The translations under genes and the position numbers were made by a program. Shown here one piece after another: positions 34,431 to 47,670 of a stretch of DNA of 64,000 bases (position 1 is its first letter; each line of letters begins with the position of its first letter). The stretch lies in the NCBI GenBank assembly GCA_902729315.2, contig LR746274.1, positions 1,757,385-1,821,384 of the forward strand. Direction: 5' to 3'. The DNA comes from Spirodela intermedia. Lineage: Eukaryota > Streptophyta > Magnoliopsida > Alismatales > Araceae. The notes beneath the pieces are model-generated. The model was not told the origin of the DNA, did not search any database, and saw only the letters and a program-made list of their open reading frames with translations.

Positions 34431-37400
34431 ACTCATAGGATTAGTAAATATCTTTACATGATAAATTTGACTAGTCTATCACTCAACACTAGACATCAAT
34501 GAACTAATCTGGCTTTCTCTCCCTTGTTACAAAACTCCATAAATTTTCTTAACATAAGAGTCAACATTTGATGGGAGATTTTAGAATGAGTAAAAGAGTT
34601 GATCTAATCTCAAGGTGAATTTTTAAAGCTCTTGGGATAGGCATTTTCAGATTTTAAGTTGACTGTTGGAATTCAAAACGTTCTGATTTAATTGATCAAA
34701 TATTGTTTGGGTTGACACGAGTCAACTTGTTGAATAATTGATGTGGATAGAGAGTTAGTTTGACTAAATTTTGACTTGGTTTCTCTACAAATGCATGTGT
34801 ATAATATTTCATGATTTTTCTTTAATTTTACAATATATCAACATATGCCATCCTCGTCACATATCTTTTGGCATGTTTAGCATGCTAGATATTTTAGCGA
34901 GTTTTCTTTCTAAATATTTTTTATAAACTAATTTCCTTCATTTCAATATATTCTTAAATGATTTTATTTATTTATACTTTAAAAGATACAATAAAAATAT
35001 AAAATATAAATAGACTAGATCTAATTTTATCAAACCATTAGTGCAATAAGAACATATGCATGATCATTTTCTATTTTTATTTATAGTTGTCAACAAAAAG
35101 ATACCTCTAAAAGAATGAACATCAGCAAGTGTAAAATAAATGCACGTGGATAAAATTTTTGCTACATTAGATGGAGATATCCAAAGCTATATATCACAAC
35201 CATGTACAATAATGTCTTTCACAACCCACCATTTTGGTAAGTTGAACACTAATACCATTTATCAAATGCATATCTCCAAGTGTATGTTGTCAAAGTGTCT
35301 TGAATTATGCTTATGTATACATTAAACTTGAAGTCTAGGCCAACTAATTGATATAGGGCTGGAAACTTTTCTAGAAAGATGGCTATTGCTCCATGTGAAG
35401 CTCACTAGGGTGCCGATGTGGCATAATATTGTTGTCATTTCAATGGTTTTCTAAGTTTATTTCTGTCCTCTTTGTTGGAGTATTGATTTTATTGATGCTA
35501 GGACATAGAATTTAAATCACCCCGAAGTGAATAAAATTTTAAAATATTTACTGGTCATATATTAAATTATTTAATCAATGTACTTTATAGAGTTTAATTA
35601 AATGTGAAAATTAAAAATTTTAGTTACTACACTTAAGAATGGCTAGTTTAATCGTACACATAAAGTAGTTCAACACATTAGTTGAAATCTTGACTCTTTT
35701 ATTGAATTTAAATGTCTTTATTGATTCTGAAATTAAATGATTTGATCTTTCAAAGAGTATTGGATTTTATAAGAATATTTCTTTGGTGTACAATAGAATA
35801 TATAACTTGCAATAATTATCAAGTTCATTTTAGTGTACCTAGTATTTTAATCGATATAAAATATGCATACAACTTCAAACAACCCACTACAAACTATTTT
35901 TTATTAGTGTTGGTCTGACAGCTAATGGCCAGATTTCCAGCCAACAGTAGTTATTTTATACTACAAATTTGATGCTATGTTTAATCCTAAATAAATAGTC
36001 TTCATCTCATGTAAAAGAAGAAATACAGGAGTCCATATTCATGTCTAATCCACATGAGTTACAACCAACTTGAGCACCTAGAAAGAGAAAAACATGAGTC
36101 ATTGGTCAACACATTCAAGAGGATGTTGACTAGATACAATTTTAGAAAAGGGGAGTAGAAAAAAAAGAGTACATCAAATAAAGAGTGGTTTTAAAAGGAA
36201 CTAAATTATCCTAAAGAGGACTAGAACCTTGAAACAACGAGTGAACTTTGAATTTCACGACATGAGGTGATCTATGTGGATTGGTGAACACTATTTTGAT
36301 TTTAGAGCTATCTTAGTTTTGATGTCGAAAAAAGTAAAGATAATCATAATCTTGTACCATTAAATTTATGATTTCTATATGAAAATATTGAAAACAAACT
36401 GAAGTGTAAAGGGAGGAGTTATGGCTTTCACTCTATTTCTCTCTCTCTTTTGCCTTCTATCTAATGCTAGTTGGAGTGTCTTCTTTATATTTTGTATATT
36501 GGAACATCCAATAGTTATTTGGAGATGTTAGAAATTAGTTAGTTTATTGTGACTTCAGATAATAAAATATAAGTCTTAGAAAACACTCACTACATTGTTG
36601 TTACATCATGCTCTTATTTCAAATATCATGCATCCACTTACAAAATAATTTTGCACCTGAAATGTTATTTAGGCCTTTGAGGTATACGTATAGACCATTC
36701 TACCCTTTAGTGATTTTTTCTTAATTTTATATCTCATTTAATCTATTCTGATTTATACTTAGTGAGTAACATTATATCATTTTGATAATATCATATAATT
36801 AGTGTCATCATGAATACACTTAAAGCTTTTAAAGTCAACTAGACATTAACTCACAAGTTGACTCATTTAGTAAGAAGAGTTTTTCCATTCAAAGCACTAA
36901 GTGTTATGTTTGATGTGGCTTAGTGAAGTACTAGAAATAGAGGGTGAATTTATTTCCTATGTTTTTCTATTCTATTTTATTTGTTTTGTCTACATGTATA
37001 TATGTCAACACACATTCTAACATAGTCTCTCAAATATATGTGGAGATTTAGTTAAGTCATAAGGTAACTCTGGTCTTTCTCTCTCACACTCATGCTTATG
37101 TGGAACATAGGTTTTTATATTTTTATATTAGTTTATCCTTCATCAAGTTATGTCTAGTCTTGGATAATCCTCCTAATGGATTTCATTATTTTCTTCCAAA
37201 AATACTATTGATTTCACAAGATCAATAATCCAAACACCTATGTTTGATCTCCATATAGATCTCACATGTAAATCTTGACTCAACATCATTCTGTCTAAGT
37301 CAATACATAATTCTCTTCAAAGAACAACACTCTAATGCCAGACAAAGGGGACATAATAGATATCCTTAAAGAAAGCTACACATTAATATTTATAGTTGAC

Positions 37401-37844
37401 TTAAATTAGAACTTTGAGGGCTTAATATCTAGATGATCTTGTAATTTTAAGAGAATTAGGATCATTAATTACTTATTAGGTTATCTAATTTAAAGAATTA
37501 GACTTCTCAGCTAAGGTTTAGACCACTAATCTTTCACACGAGGATATCTATCCAATGAATCTCACAAATTCTAAGAGCAAGGATTTAAAAACAATGACCA
37601 ACTCCATAAAAAATTTAAAAATCAATGCACCTTTACAATGGAGAATTTTTAATATCTTAAAGATTCTTGCTAGTTTGAATTTCACGAGCTTTGTTAGTGA
37701 TTTTTCAAGGTTCAAATTGAGTGGTTCAGACCAAAGAGTGGACTGGTGCGGTTCGAAGGGAATAGACTTTTTGGGCCAGGAGGTATAAAAGAAATCTAGA
37801 TGTGAGGTGAAATAATATGATAAAATAATGATGAAAAGGAAAGA

Positions 37845-38570
37845 AAAGGTGGAGAGAGAAAAGGGGGGCAGAATGAGAGGGCGTCCGCGGGAGAGAGAGA
37901 GAGAAAAAATAGAGGGTACATGGCGATGACGAGAGAGAGAAAAAAGAGGGTTCCCGTGCTGATGAGAATCAAGGGTGAATTTTTAAAATACTAAGTAAAA
38001 GGCGGAGGGAGAAAAAGGGGTGAAATGAGAACGTCGATGGAAGAGAGAGAAAAAGAGGGTTTCATGAGGGGCTGATGACCGAAAGGTGGAGTGACGACAA
38101 CGACAGACTGACGACAAGGTGGAAGGTAAGGAATAGGAACGGCGGAGGAGACTGAATGATTCGTGGCAATGGTGACGTTTCTAGGGCTTGTAGCGATGGA
38201 AGGGGAGGGCGACAATAGGCGGTGGAAGCAAGGATGGAGGTGGCGGCGGCGGCAGTAGCAAGGGACGGGTGATGAAGAGGCAGAACGGCAATGATAGTAG
38301 AAGAGGAAAGAAAGGTGGGCTTGGTGACAGGGCGGATTGTTAGAAGGCAGAATGGTTGTGGCTGAAGTGTGGACAGGCAGATGACGATACGATGGAAGGA
38401 TGACAAAAGGGGAGAAGAGAAAAAAAAAGAGGTCCCCTTAATCCAAGAGGGCAAGAAGAAAAAGATACCTCTAATCCAAGAGGCGAGTGAAAGAGAAAGA
38501 GAACTCCTAATCCAAGAGGCGAAAGAGGGAGAAAGAACGCTTAATTCAAGAGGTGAGAGATAACAAAAAT
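37845..38570. repeat. Purine-rich region with a degenerate minisatellite
   Basis: The plus strand is dominated by GA/GAAA runs. At 38435-38550 a unit of roughly 40 bp, built on taatccaagaggcgag plus a GA-rich tail, occurs four times (near 38439, 38471, 38509 and 38541). Nearby, gagagagaaaaagagggtt-type units repeat at about 37900, 37935 and 38043. Confidence 0.6.
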
Positions 38571-41037
38571 CTTCTTGATTCTAAATTCAACTTCAACTGT
38601 TTTTTCAAGTGTTCATATGTTTGAGTATTTATAAGGAAGTGAGGAAGGTAGTTAGAGGTGTCCCCTCCCATAAGATGTCAATCAGTCTCTCTTGGAAGGA
38701 GAGGGACCTTCTTAGAGGAGAAGGGGTGTGTGGATGATGTGGCCTCTTCTCCTCCCTCTTCTTCCTCCTCAGGGGTCCACCTAACGAAATGAACCCTCAT
38801 GTTGACTCTGTAATACTCTCCACATGTAGTTTCTAACTCTCAACACCTCCTGTCTTAGCATAACTCTCTTTTAATTCACCACTAAGGTTACCTTAGGACC
38901 TGATGGAGAGAGGTAATCTTCAACTTAGTTGATTGATTCATAGATTACTATAGATGAGTGCATATAATGATGCTTTGATTCTCTCTTTGAGACACATGGT
39001 AGCTTTGCTATAGAGGATTGAATAAGATCTTCTTCTCAAGCTTAAGTAAATGATGTGGATGAAAATATCTTCATTCAACATTAACCTTGGTTTGTCTTTA
39101 ATTCATCATTTTTATACTTCAGCATAACTCTATCATTTGAATATTTGAGAACAATCATATAAGTTTGAATATCTTTATGTTACTCTATTGGTGTACTAAT
39201 GACCTTTAGTTGTATTACACTACTTATCTTTTCACTCTTGAATTTTTTGGCCATAATATTTCATCTAGAGATACTTAACTAATCAATGACATTTTTCTCT
39301 TTTAGTGTGTTGCTAAGAAATTACCTTTTGGCTTGTCTTTAATCAATATATTATAATGACAAATTACCATCTAAAATTTGTGTCTCTGATCTTCAATCAT
39401 ACTTAAGCTAAAATCTTTCTGCTCTCATGTATATCATCTTTAATAATGTATTTGAAAATTCTCAACTAATCAATATACATTTATTTTTTTAAGATCAAGC
39501 TTGGATATGATTATTAAGCTAATTATTCTGTCCACAAACTTTGATGGTGTGCTACTATCTAGGGTGTGAGAGATTAATCTTGAGTTTTCTTTGCTTTGAA
39601 ACTTACAAGTCTTGCACATATGGCCTTCAAAGCTTACTTCTAGAGATTTATGATACTTCAACAGTTGCTTTTACTTTTGAGACTGAGTTGAAGTTAATCA
39701 TTTTGCTTAATCCTTTTTTTCATATAAAATTATGATGTGTCATCATGTAGGTTATATGACGAAGACTTCTCTACTTCCTTGATAACTTCATGTGAATGGT
39801 TAACTCAACCATCATGTAGGACTAGAGATCAAATCTTGCTTCAATGACTAATTGTGTTATTTTACTTATAATGTTTGATCAACTTTCTATGGTGTCACTA
39901 TGACGATCTCAATTTCAAATTTTACATATGTTTTGGTTTGTATGATATTCAAATATTTTAGTCAATTTTCATATTTGATAGTGTGCTTCTTTGATTTTTC
40001 ATATGTTTTTCATGCTAACACTTATGTCTTCCATAATATTCATATGCCATGTTCGAATCTTGCAAGTAATTTTATTTTTTAGAAATATAAGTGAAACTTC
40101 ATTGCATATGTTGACACATGTTGTTCTACACTTCTATTAAGAGAATATTATATTACATTAATGAGACACAAAAAGATATCTCAAAAGTGTAACGCTTTAA
40201 ATTTGTTATTAGCTATAAGATAGTGTCTAGCATCATCAATATATATATATATATGAATTTTTCTCAATTATATTTTATTTGTGGTGTAAATTATCATAAT
40301 ACATATAAATAATTCAATTCATATTTAATAAATCATTTTTAAAAAAATCACGAATAAATTTTCTAATATAAATGTTGAAAGTTAGAGGATCTACTTAATT
40401 AGTGCATGAAGTATGACAATATTTTCTACTTTCAAGATGAATAATAAATTAGAACCTCTAAAATTCAATAAATCAGTATTTTGGTTTCCCAACAGCTTGT
40501 AAAAGCCACTTTGTCTTCATCATATGTTGATCTAGCCAACAATAAGGATATTGTATCATGTACTTTATTTTTATCCCTCACATTTTCTTATTGGTAGAAG
40601 ATAATTTTCCACATTTTTAAGTTTTAGGTCTTATTGCTATACAAAACAGTTTGCTTTCATTCAAATGAGTCCTATTAATCATTGTCGTCCCAATTTTGCT
40701 TATAAATTTGTGTCTTCAAACTCAAGCAAAACCTCTCAAACAGTTTTGATATCCATATTGTTACAGCCAATCCTATTTTTCACAACTAAATTGTAGTGAA
40801 ATCACCCCTTAACTTAAACAATTGATAGTTGTTTATAGTCATTGTTCACAATACTAAAGAAAGCTTATTCCACTTGATTTTAAGAACTAAAAGCCTTGAA
40901 ATATGCTTGGCAAAGTTACCATGGGACTTGTGATTAAGTAATGTGGGGATAAGAGACATACTCAAGAGAGGTATGATATGAGCAGCATTAAAGGAGCTTT
41001 TGGGTGTTAGTACTCCTAGAAAAGACATCTCTAGATG

Positions 41038-41236
41038 TAGAGGAGTTAAATTTCTCAATAGTCAACTTTTTCTAACCCTTGAAAAATCCTTAATTTTTTA
41101 AAATTAGTTGCCCACAACATTTTTCTCACTTATAGATAGATATAGAGGAGTTAAATTTTTCAACTTTTTCTAACCCTTGAAAAACCCTTAATTTCTTAGA
41201 ATCAGTTGCCCATAAGTTCTTCTCACTTATAGATAG
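41038..41236. repeat. Tandem duplication of an approximately 100-bp unit
   Basis: Unit 1 (41038-41142) and unit 2 (41143-41236) both begin tagaggagttaaattt, share actttttctaacccttgaaa, and end in cttatagatag. They differ by about ten substitutions and a short deletion near the start. Confidence 0.85.
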
Positions 41237-42708
41237 TGAGTGAATGCATAAGTAGACTAAAGTATATTAATAACCATAAACTATAAGCTAGATAGCTTGT
41301 GATCAATCATTGACACAACTAAATCTGGTCATTCAGTTGTTTTTCAAATATTATAATTACAAAATCTTAAGAAAATCATGCTATAAAATGGCTAACTCTA
41401 TTCGCATTAAACAAGATATTTCACTCCATAAATGACATTTTCATATAATTCGCATGCATTGAAACCAGATACAAAAACAATTCCTTCATATCTCTGATCT
41501 TGCATCTTCACACACAGGATATACAAATCAATTTATTATTGGCATATTATTTTTGCTTAAAAAAATTAGATGTGAACCTAAGAAAGGAAAATATGAAAAA
41601 TGACTTTAAAATGAAGGATATTTTCTAGTGAAATAGATTATTCAGATAGGATTAACTCAAAAAGGTAAATTGAGAAGATGTTAACTGTTCAAGTATGAAT
41701 GAACCTAGCCTATAGCTACACATCTCATTGAACATTTCGAACTAAGTTCAAAGATATCTGCCTCTAGTAATGAAATATTATATAATTGTCATATGTCCCG
41801 TGTGTGAAAATGGTAGGACGTTTATTACATGGAATGATTTGTACATAGCTGGACATTACATAAGCTCAAGCCACAGTCAACAAGTACAACACTAATAAAA
41901 TCAGAGAGCTTTGGATTTTTATAAAGAGAACTTGAGGTTTCCTAATAGAACTAAAAGCATGAGTATTTTTTTGTAAAGGATCATACAAATATAGATTTAA
42001 AAATTGTAGGAGATAGGGGTAGAGAAAGAATAGTGACTATTCACTTGATAAAGAATGAAGAATATATTACCAAAACGAAACGCATGCTAGATGTTACAAG
42101 ATAAGAGAAAACTTATATGAATAATAGATCTATTTTAAGAATGTAGACCTAACATTACATAATGATGATAGGCCAGTGAAGCTTATCTTAAAAGAGATGT
42201 TCATACATTACTTGAACTTCTTTAATCCCATATGACATTAAGATGGATGGGGATTGTGAAAGCATGAAGGCTAACGCCAGTACAAAGTAAATATGATTGA
42301 CCTTACGAACAAGCCGAAATACAGTGTCAATCTTGTTGCACCAATGAACTTGGATCTTATATGGATGAAGCGTTTACTCGATCCATTGAAACAAATGATC
42401 CCACAATCGCCTAGTATCAGATGATCTTAGCAGCTGTGGTTCATCCCTTCTTTACTAAAGCGGGATATCATGAATCCATCTTATCGAGAAAGATTCCACT
42501 CTCTCGTCAACCAATAGAACGTCTGTCCTCATTCACCGCCTAACCCTTTTCGATTTTGTACGTTAATGGACGAAAAGAGAATTTGACTTCTTATATTACC
42601 ACTAGACGTTGTGGGCTCAAGTGGGAAAGAAGTAGACGAACATTCTATCACCCTTCGTCGCTTATGTCGCAGTACGGGATACCAGTTGACTTTCTCTTCA
42701 TCTCACGC

Positions 42709-44387
42709 TTATGACCTCGCCTCCACGTGGAACCCGAAGCCCTCGTCCATAAGCACTGTCATCACCCACGACTTCAATACCGACGAGTGAATCTCTCCGG
42801 CGGATCCATCCACCTGCAGACCGAAACGAAAAGAGGAAACCAGGAGCATGTGGCTCTCTACCGCCGCCTTCATGGTAGGGGTCACCTCATGCTTCTCGGA
42901 GCAAGTTGAGAGGCTGGAGCTCTCCAGGTGGAGGAAGGTCAACTTCTCCAAGGCTCTGTATACGGCTGCCGGCATTCCTCCATTCTAGCACACCAACCTT
43001 ATGTGGAACCTCTTGTCCCCCAGCCCGCACCCTGAGAACTCTAGCATCACCCTCTTGGGGAGAGGATCCATGGCGCCAAGTGTCTCTGGTTCGCGATGAT
43101 GAAGATGGGAGCAATAGGCTGCTTCGGCCAAGGACTCCAGTCGGGCGATCTCCTCTGTGAGCGTCTTGGCTTCTGCAAACCTTTCACGTACATGATGGCG
43201 TCTCCGATAATGGATGCCTTGTCCATCTGTAATACGAAAACAAACACAAGAAGAATAAGAAGAAGAAAACCCAGTCATTACCAAGATGAATTGAGTTCGA
43301 TTTGTTTCTATTAGCTTGTCATGACTCAAGAACTCTAATTTACTCGTATTTTTTGTAGGAAATTATTGAGAAAATATCGAGTTCAGTGGTTAGGATGTCG
43401 ATTGTTTCATTTTTAACTATTGCACCAAGTTTTTATACGTAACACGAAACCAGACGAGAAATATTTTGTTTCCACCATCTTGCAATGACCCAAGAACTCC
43501 AATTGTTAGTATCTTTTGTTTGAAATATTTGTCGAAATATCGACCACAAGAAATAGGACGTGGAATATTTAAATTTTGACTATTCAGGCGAGTTTTAATT
43601 TATAATCAAGACAAGCTTTTCACCTATGACCCACCTCGCGTGCGATTTCTCATAGGCTATACAACTTAAGAGTACAACTAAAAGTTCTGATAATGTTGTG
43701 CTGAAAAGTTAAATGAAAAAATAATCCAAAAGGTTATAATTGTTTAAATAGCATATTCTAACTTACCATTAACAATGACCACACAAAAAAACTTTAACAA
43801 CATCTCCATGCGCAAACCTAATATTAAGTTATATGAGGTGAAAAACAAAAACCTCAACCGAAAGCGGAATAGATTATTCATTGTTCCTTTGTCGACAATA
43901 TATTCATCCATATTATCATCAAGAGTACTAACTTCAGTTGTTTCTGAAAGGGCTGTCGTGTGAGAAATCCTGAAAGAAGAACAAATGGCAGCAAAAATTG
44001 AAAACCGGGGAAGAATATGACGGATAGCGGAGAATGAGAGAAGGGGAGAAGGGGGAGAGAGAGAGAGACCTTGGTAATATTAGGTACCACTGAACGTAGT
44101 TCATAGAGCTTCTCCTTCATCCGCCCTCTGTGCCTCTCCGAGACCAAGGTCCGGGCCCGGTCCCTTCCCGGTCTCGCCGTCGTCCCAGAGGAGTTTTCCT
44201 CCTCCTGAACGACTCCACCAGACCATGCGTCTCCTGCCACAAGGTTGGGATCTCCATCGAAGCACAACCCCAACACCTGCTCCACTACGGACGAGCACAG
44301 ATCCTCTCCACCAAACTCCACTAACTCCTCACAGCCGAGAAGGCAATCCAGCTGATAGAACTCACTGGGAGAAGAGTTGCTCCCCAT
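42709..44387 (-). pseudogene. FIT/FER-like bHLH transcription factor, broken copy
   Basis: Paralogue of the intact gene at 52046-53965. Exon 1 (44070-44387) is open for 106 codons and reaches the basic region and helix 1 (RTLVSERHRGRMKEKLYELR...NITK). Compared with the intact copy it has lost one Arg codon in the basic region. Exon 2 starts at 43226 (MDKASIIGDAIMYVKGLQK). Right after LQK a 4-bp deletion shifts the frame. In the restored frame a TAG follows RLVC, at about 42985, replacing the HKGEG context. The terminal part (VDGSAGEIHSS to EARS and TAA at 42709) is recognisable, but the second intron has shrunk to about 54 bp and its donor reads GC instead of GT. A truncated exon-1 product is conceivable; a working bHLH dimer is not. 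Homology extends into both flanks. Confidence 0.85.
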
Positions 44388-44626
44388 CCGGGACGCCCGT
44401 GTCGTAGGGTGGCGCCTCCACGCCGTCCTACTTAAGAGGAGCCCGACCAATGTGAACAGAATAAACACATCCAGGCTCCCGCTGACGTAGACGGCCCCCT
44501 CGGCGGAAACTGGGAATCTCATTATATTTCGACGATGACTTGAAGCTTGCCAAAACGGAGATAATTTATGATATGCATAGATAGATATGAGCGGAAATTG
44601 TATAATATACATATATATATATATAT

Positions 44627-44675
<49 letters not shown>

Positions 44676-47194
44676 CGCTCTACCTTTGTCTCCCCAATTC
44701 TTTATAGATAGATAACTTCTGCGGCATGCTCTCGCCGCGTGGCGGGGAGGGGAGGGCACGTGTGAACCACGAGGGCTTCTCTGGCGTCGCTCGCATTGAC
44801 ATTGCAGGTATATATATACATAGATAATATATATAAATATATCTTCTGGTTTATTTTATCTTCGACCTTCTAGGAGACAGTATTTGCATGTGACCGTATT
44901 TAGCGCATGTTCTGTCCAGGCTTCAATGTTATTTATAATCTTATACAACCGCGTTGTAAGATAAATGTTTGGTGGCTACATTGGTTAGACAATGATAAAT
45001 CATCTTTTCATTAACAAATTATAAACTTCAAAACTCTTATTATTTTCTCATTATTTATTCAGGGATAGATATCGATGGAAGGCCCAAGTTTTTTCAAAAG
45101 TATATCGATGAGTAGGAAGATGCATTTTTGCGGAAATAGACATCTTGATGTTGGCTTACATCATACCATTATATCTGTATTTCAACCTACATTGAAATTA
45201 ACCAGTAATATTTTAAAATCTATTCACAGAATCATTGGGAAGGGGGGGGGGATTGCCATTGTTTCCGCCTGTGGCTACACGGCAATTCATTTCACAGCCC
45301 GCCTCCATGCCTTAAAGATTTGTCATCGATTATAACGGCGGGCGAATAATAACGTCACACTCCTAATAGCACCGGATATTATGCGGCACAAGAAGTAAAA
45401 CTGCTTGATTTCCCGAAACTTTGAAAACGCCAAGATGGATAGTGAGCCCATACTTTGGTGGGGACTTCTTTGAAGAAGCACAGGAAACGCCCTACCTTCA
45501 CGGCACAGATGCCCTCAAGGGAAAGAAATATTAAAAGAAATGTCAACTTATGACGAAAAAGTTGCGACGTGGAGTTGTCCAGGATACCACCATATTTTAG
45601 TCAGTTCCTAACCCTACGAACCCTACGATCGCTATTGACTTGTACTACATTAGTTGATCATTTGACCACCTGATTGACGGCGGCCACAATCTAACAGCTA
45701 GACCCGGGCATCCTTCCTCCAAGTCACCGCGTCGCTGGTCGTTTGTCGGTACCTCGTTGACTCCTTCTCCCGTAATGGGATCGTACTCCATCGCCACTGA
45801 CTGACCCAACCCCAACCCCCGCCCACCCGTTTTGATTCTGATTACTGGAGAAAACAATTGAAGCCGGGGGTAGAAAAAGTGCTGATTCCACATCGACGAG
45901 AGAGACCTTGGGGCACGGCAGAGCCGGTGACAGGGTTGTCAGATAATCTATCTCCTCGGCGCCGCAGTCTTCAAACCCTGGAGGAACTCCTCCAAAAGCC
46001 GGAATATCAGCGGAAGTTGTACGTGGAAACTCTCCGTGATTTTGTCGCGTACATATATCAACACAAATGCTTGAAATTCAAACTCAGAAAATGGTAGTTT
46101 AACTGCATATATATATATATATTATAGTCGTCTAATAATATTGAATAACGAGACGAAAGCTTGATAAAAAACTTCTAACACATCAGTCCCAAAGGCTGTA
46201 TGTTTTACAAAATAAATTTATATATTAGTGAGATTTGGGTCATCAAATAAGACACGTGATGGGATGGTCGTTAAAAGTCGTTGGTTTGTTTTCGTCGATC
46301 TGTCCTTCCTTTACAAGCCATGCCCAAAAAAATGAAGACGACAAAGGGGTCCTCTGGCTGTGATTCAAGAAGTCTAGCCTAAGGTGGCATATTAGGATTC
46401 AATCACTCAATTTGCCCAATGTACAATTCGGCTAATGTCTAGATTATGACCACAGTAGTCAATATAATAATTCAATATGATCCCATACACCACAAAGGGA
46501 TGGCATAGATGGCTCTTCCCTATTATCCATACACTCCGTGAGAAATTATGCAGCCATGATCTGACTTTAGTGACTATGGAGGATAAGAGCGAAGTATTCC
46601 ACAACGACAGTCATTGTACAAAAGTAAATGAAACGAGGAAAATATTTGAAAAGTATATCATGTATATGTTAGTAAAATTACAATATTTTTGAAACAAAAA
46701 ATTGTAGCCAAACACATCTCTTCAATCAGCAAACAAATCTGCATGTTTAATAATAGAAGCATCTACGACATGGCTGTTGCTTTAGATATTTAATTATTAT
46801 TGCGTAAGATACTTTGAATCCAGCGTTCAAGATCAAAAACTAAAATAATTAGTCTCTGATGAACCTTCTAAAATTAATCAATAGTCTTCATAAAGATTGT
46901 AAGATCATGAACGCTACAGTAGCATGAAATATGACTCTCTTCCTCTGTGAATCATTGGAAAATAATTCCCGGTGCATGACAATTTAGTCATTATTTAAGT
47001 TTGATATATGTCAATGCTCATGATGTTATATCTTCTCTCTCTTCTCAGGTATGTATGAGTTTCCCAATTTCTTCTTAGGACGAGAAGCGGGCGCTGATTT
47101 GAAGCCTACACTATGGTGCTCTGAATTATTTAGACAGATTACGAGTCCTGAAAGGCCTATTCGCTAATAACCACATATATGAATGAAAACAACT
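44388..47194. other. Intergenic region
   Basis: 44388-44500 is homologous to the 5' flank of the intact bHLH gene. A TA plus GA microsatellite follows (44604-44671). 44.8-45.6 kb and 46.1-47.1 kb are AT-rich and hold no recognised gene. Frames at 45645-45893 (minus) and 45858-46097 (plus) overlap each other and show no family features. Confidence 0.55.
44604..44671. repeat. (TA)n/(GA)n compound microsatellite
   Basis: TA units to about 44627 are followed by about 20 GA units, upstream of the broken bHLH copy. Confidence 0.9.
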
Positions 47195-47670
47195 TCTGGC
47201 TTTTAACAATCGCTTCATCTTCATCACATCCGCCTCCGGCTGCAGCTCTGAGCGGGAGAACCGGGACAATGACCAGAAGAGCGACGAGAGGGGGAGGAAA
47301 GTGTGTACCACGCCATCTTGGACCACTTTCTCAGAGTCGCCCGTCGATACCGTGACGAGGAAGTCATCACCCCCGCCAAACTTCGCGTCAAGCTGTTCTT
47401 CCTTCCTACTGTCAGCCTGCTTCATGCCGGACTATGGATCGCGGTTACCCTGAATAGCTCCTCGGACACCCGTCCAATCTCACGCTTGAGGTTACGCACG
47501 GCGAATACAGGCACTGGGCCTCTCCTTGCGCATATTCCCTGAGGCCGTACTGAAGGCAACAACAGCTCTGGGCAGCCGATGTAAGCCTCCAGGGAGATAG
47601 CATAAGGAGCTATTTCATCTCCACAAGCTCGCCACCCTTCTCGTCCTCCACTTCATCCGCATGCGGTGGC
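47195..47670 (-). pseudogene. Decayed CYP94-like P450 fragment
   Basis: Minus-strand pieces in different frames align in order with the central part of P450 genes 1 and 2. GGELVEM corresponds to GGQAVDM. GICARRGPVPVFAVRNLKRE corresponds to the ICASRGAAPVPAVWKLKRA block. A third frame reads SRKEEQLDAKFGGGDDFLV, then VVQDGVVHTF and SLFWSLSRF (RRKEGQLDGTVIGDDFLS, VRDMVISF, WLFWLLSRY). The AGKDTTS motif is deleted, several frameshifts and stops are present, and no haem-binding region follows. It is older than the 22-29 kb copies and shows that P450 duplication in this region is not recent only. Confidence 0.75.

Larger units (their letters stand above)
29306..42604. other. 13-kb gene-poor AT-rich region
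   Basis: No intact gene. 29357-30770 has short frames (100-165 codons) without family features and a small (GA)n tract near 30563-30589. 31.5-41 kb is mostly 65-70 percent AT by eye, with no open frame above about 130 codons. It carries degenerate repeat modules near 33.3, 34.1 and 36.9 kb, a purine-rich minisatellite near 38.4 kb and a 100-bp tandem duplication near 41.1 kb (separate entries). I found no reverse transcriptase, transposase or clear LTR ends. Old, decayed transposon sequence is likely but not shown. Confidence 0.55.

Noticed and set aside
38435-38550. CRISPR-like spacing of repeats
   Set aside because: Units are degenerate, spacers are GA-rich and repetitive, and the DNA is clearly plant nuclear; it is a minisatellite.
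43878-44759. 293-codon frame covering exon 1 of the broken bHLH
   Set aside because: Its first 124 codons include a translated TA/GA microsatellite, and its end reads into intron 1. Only the part from 44387 to 44070 is homologous to the gene.
45858-46097. 79-codon plus-strand frame with helical composition
   Set aside because: Overlaps another frame on the opposite strand; no family recognised, no exon signals.
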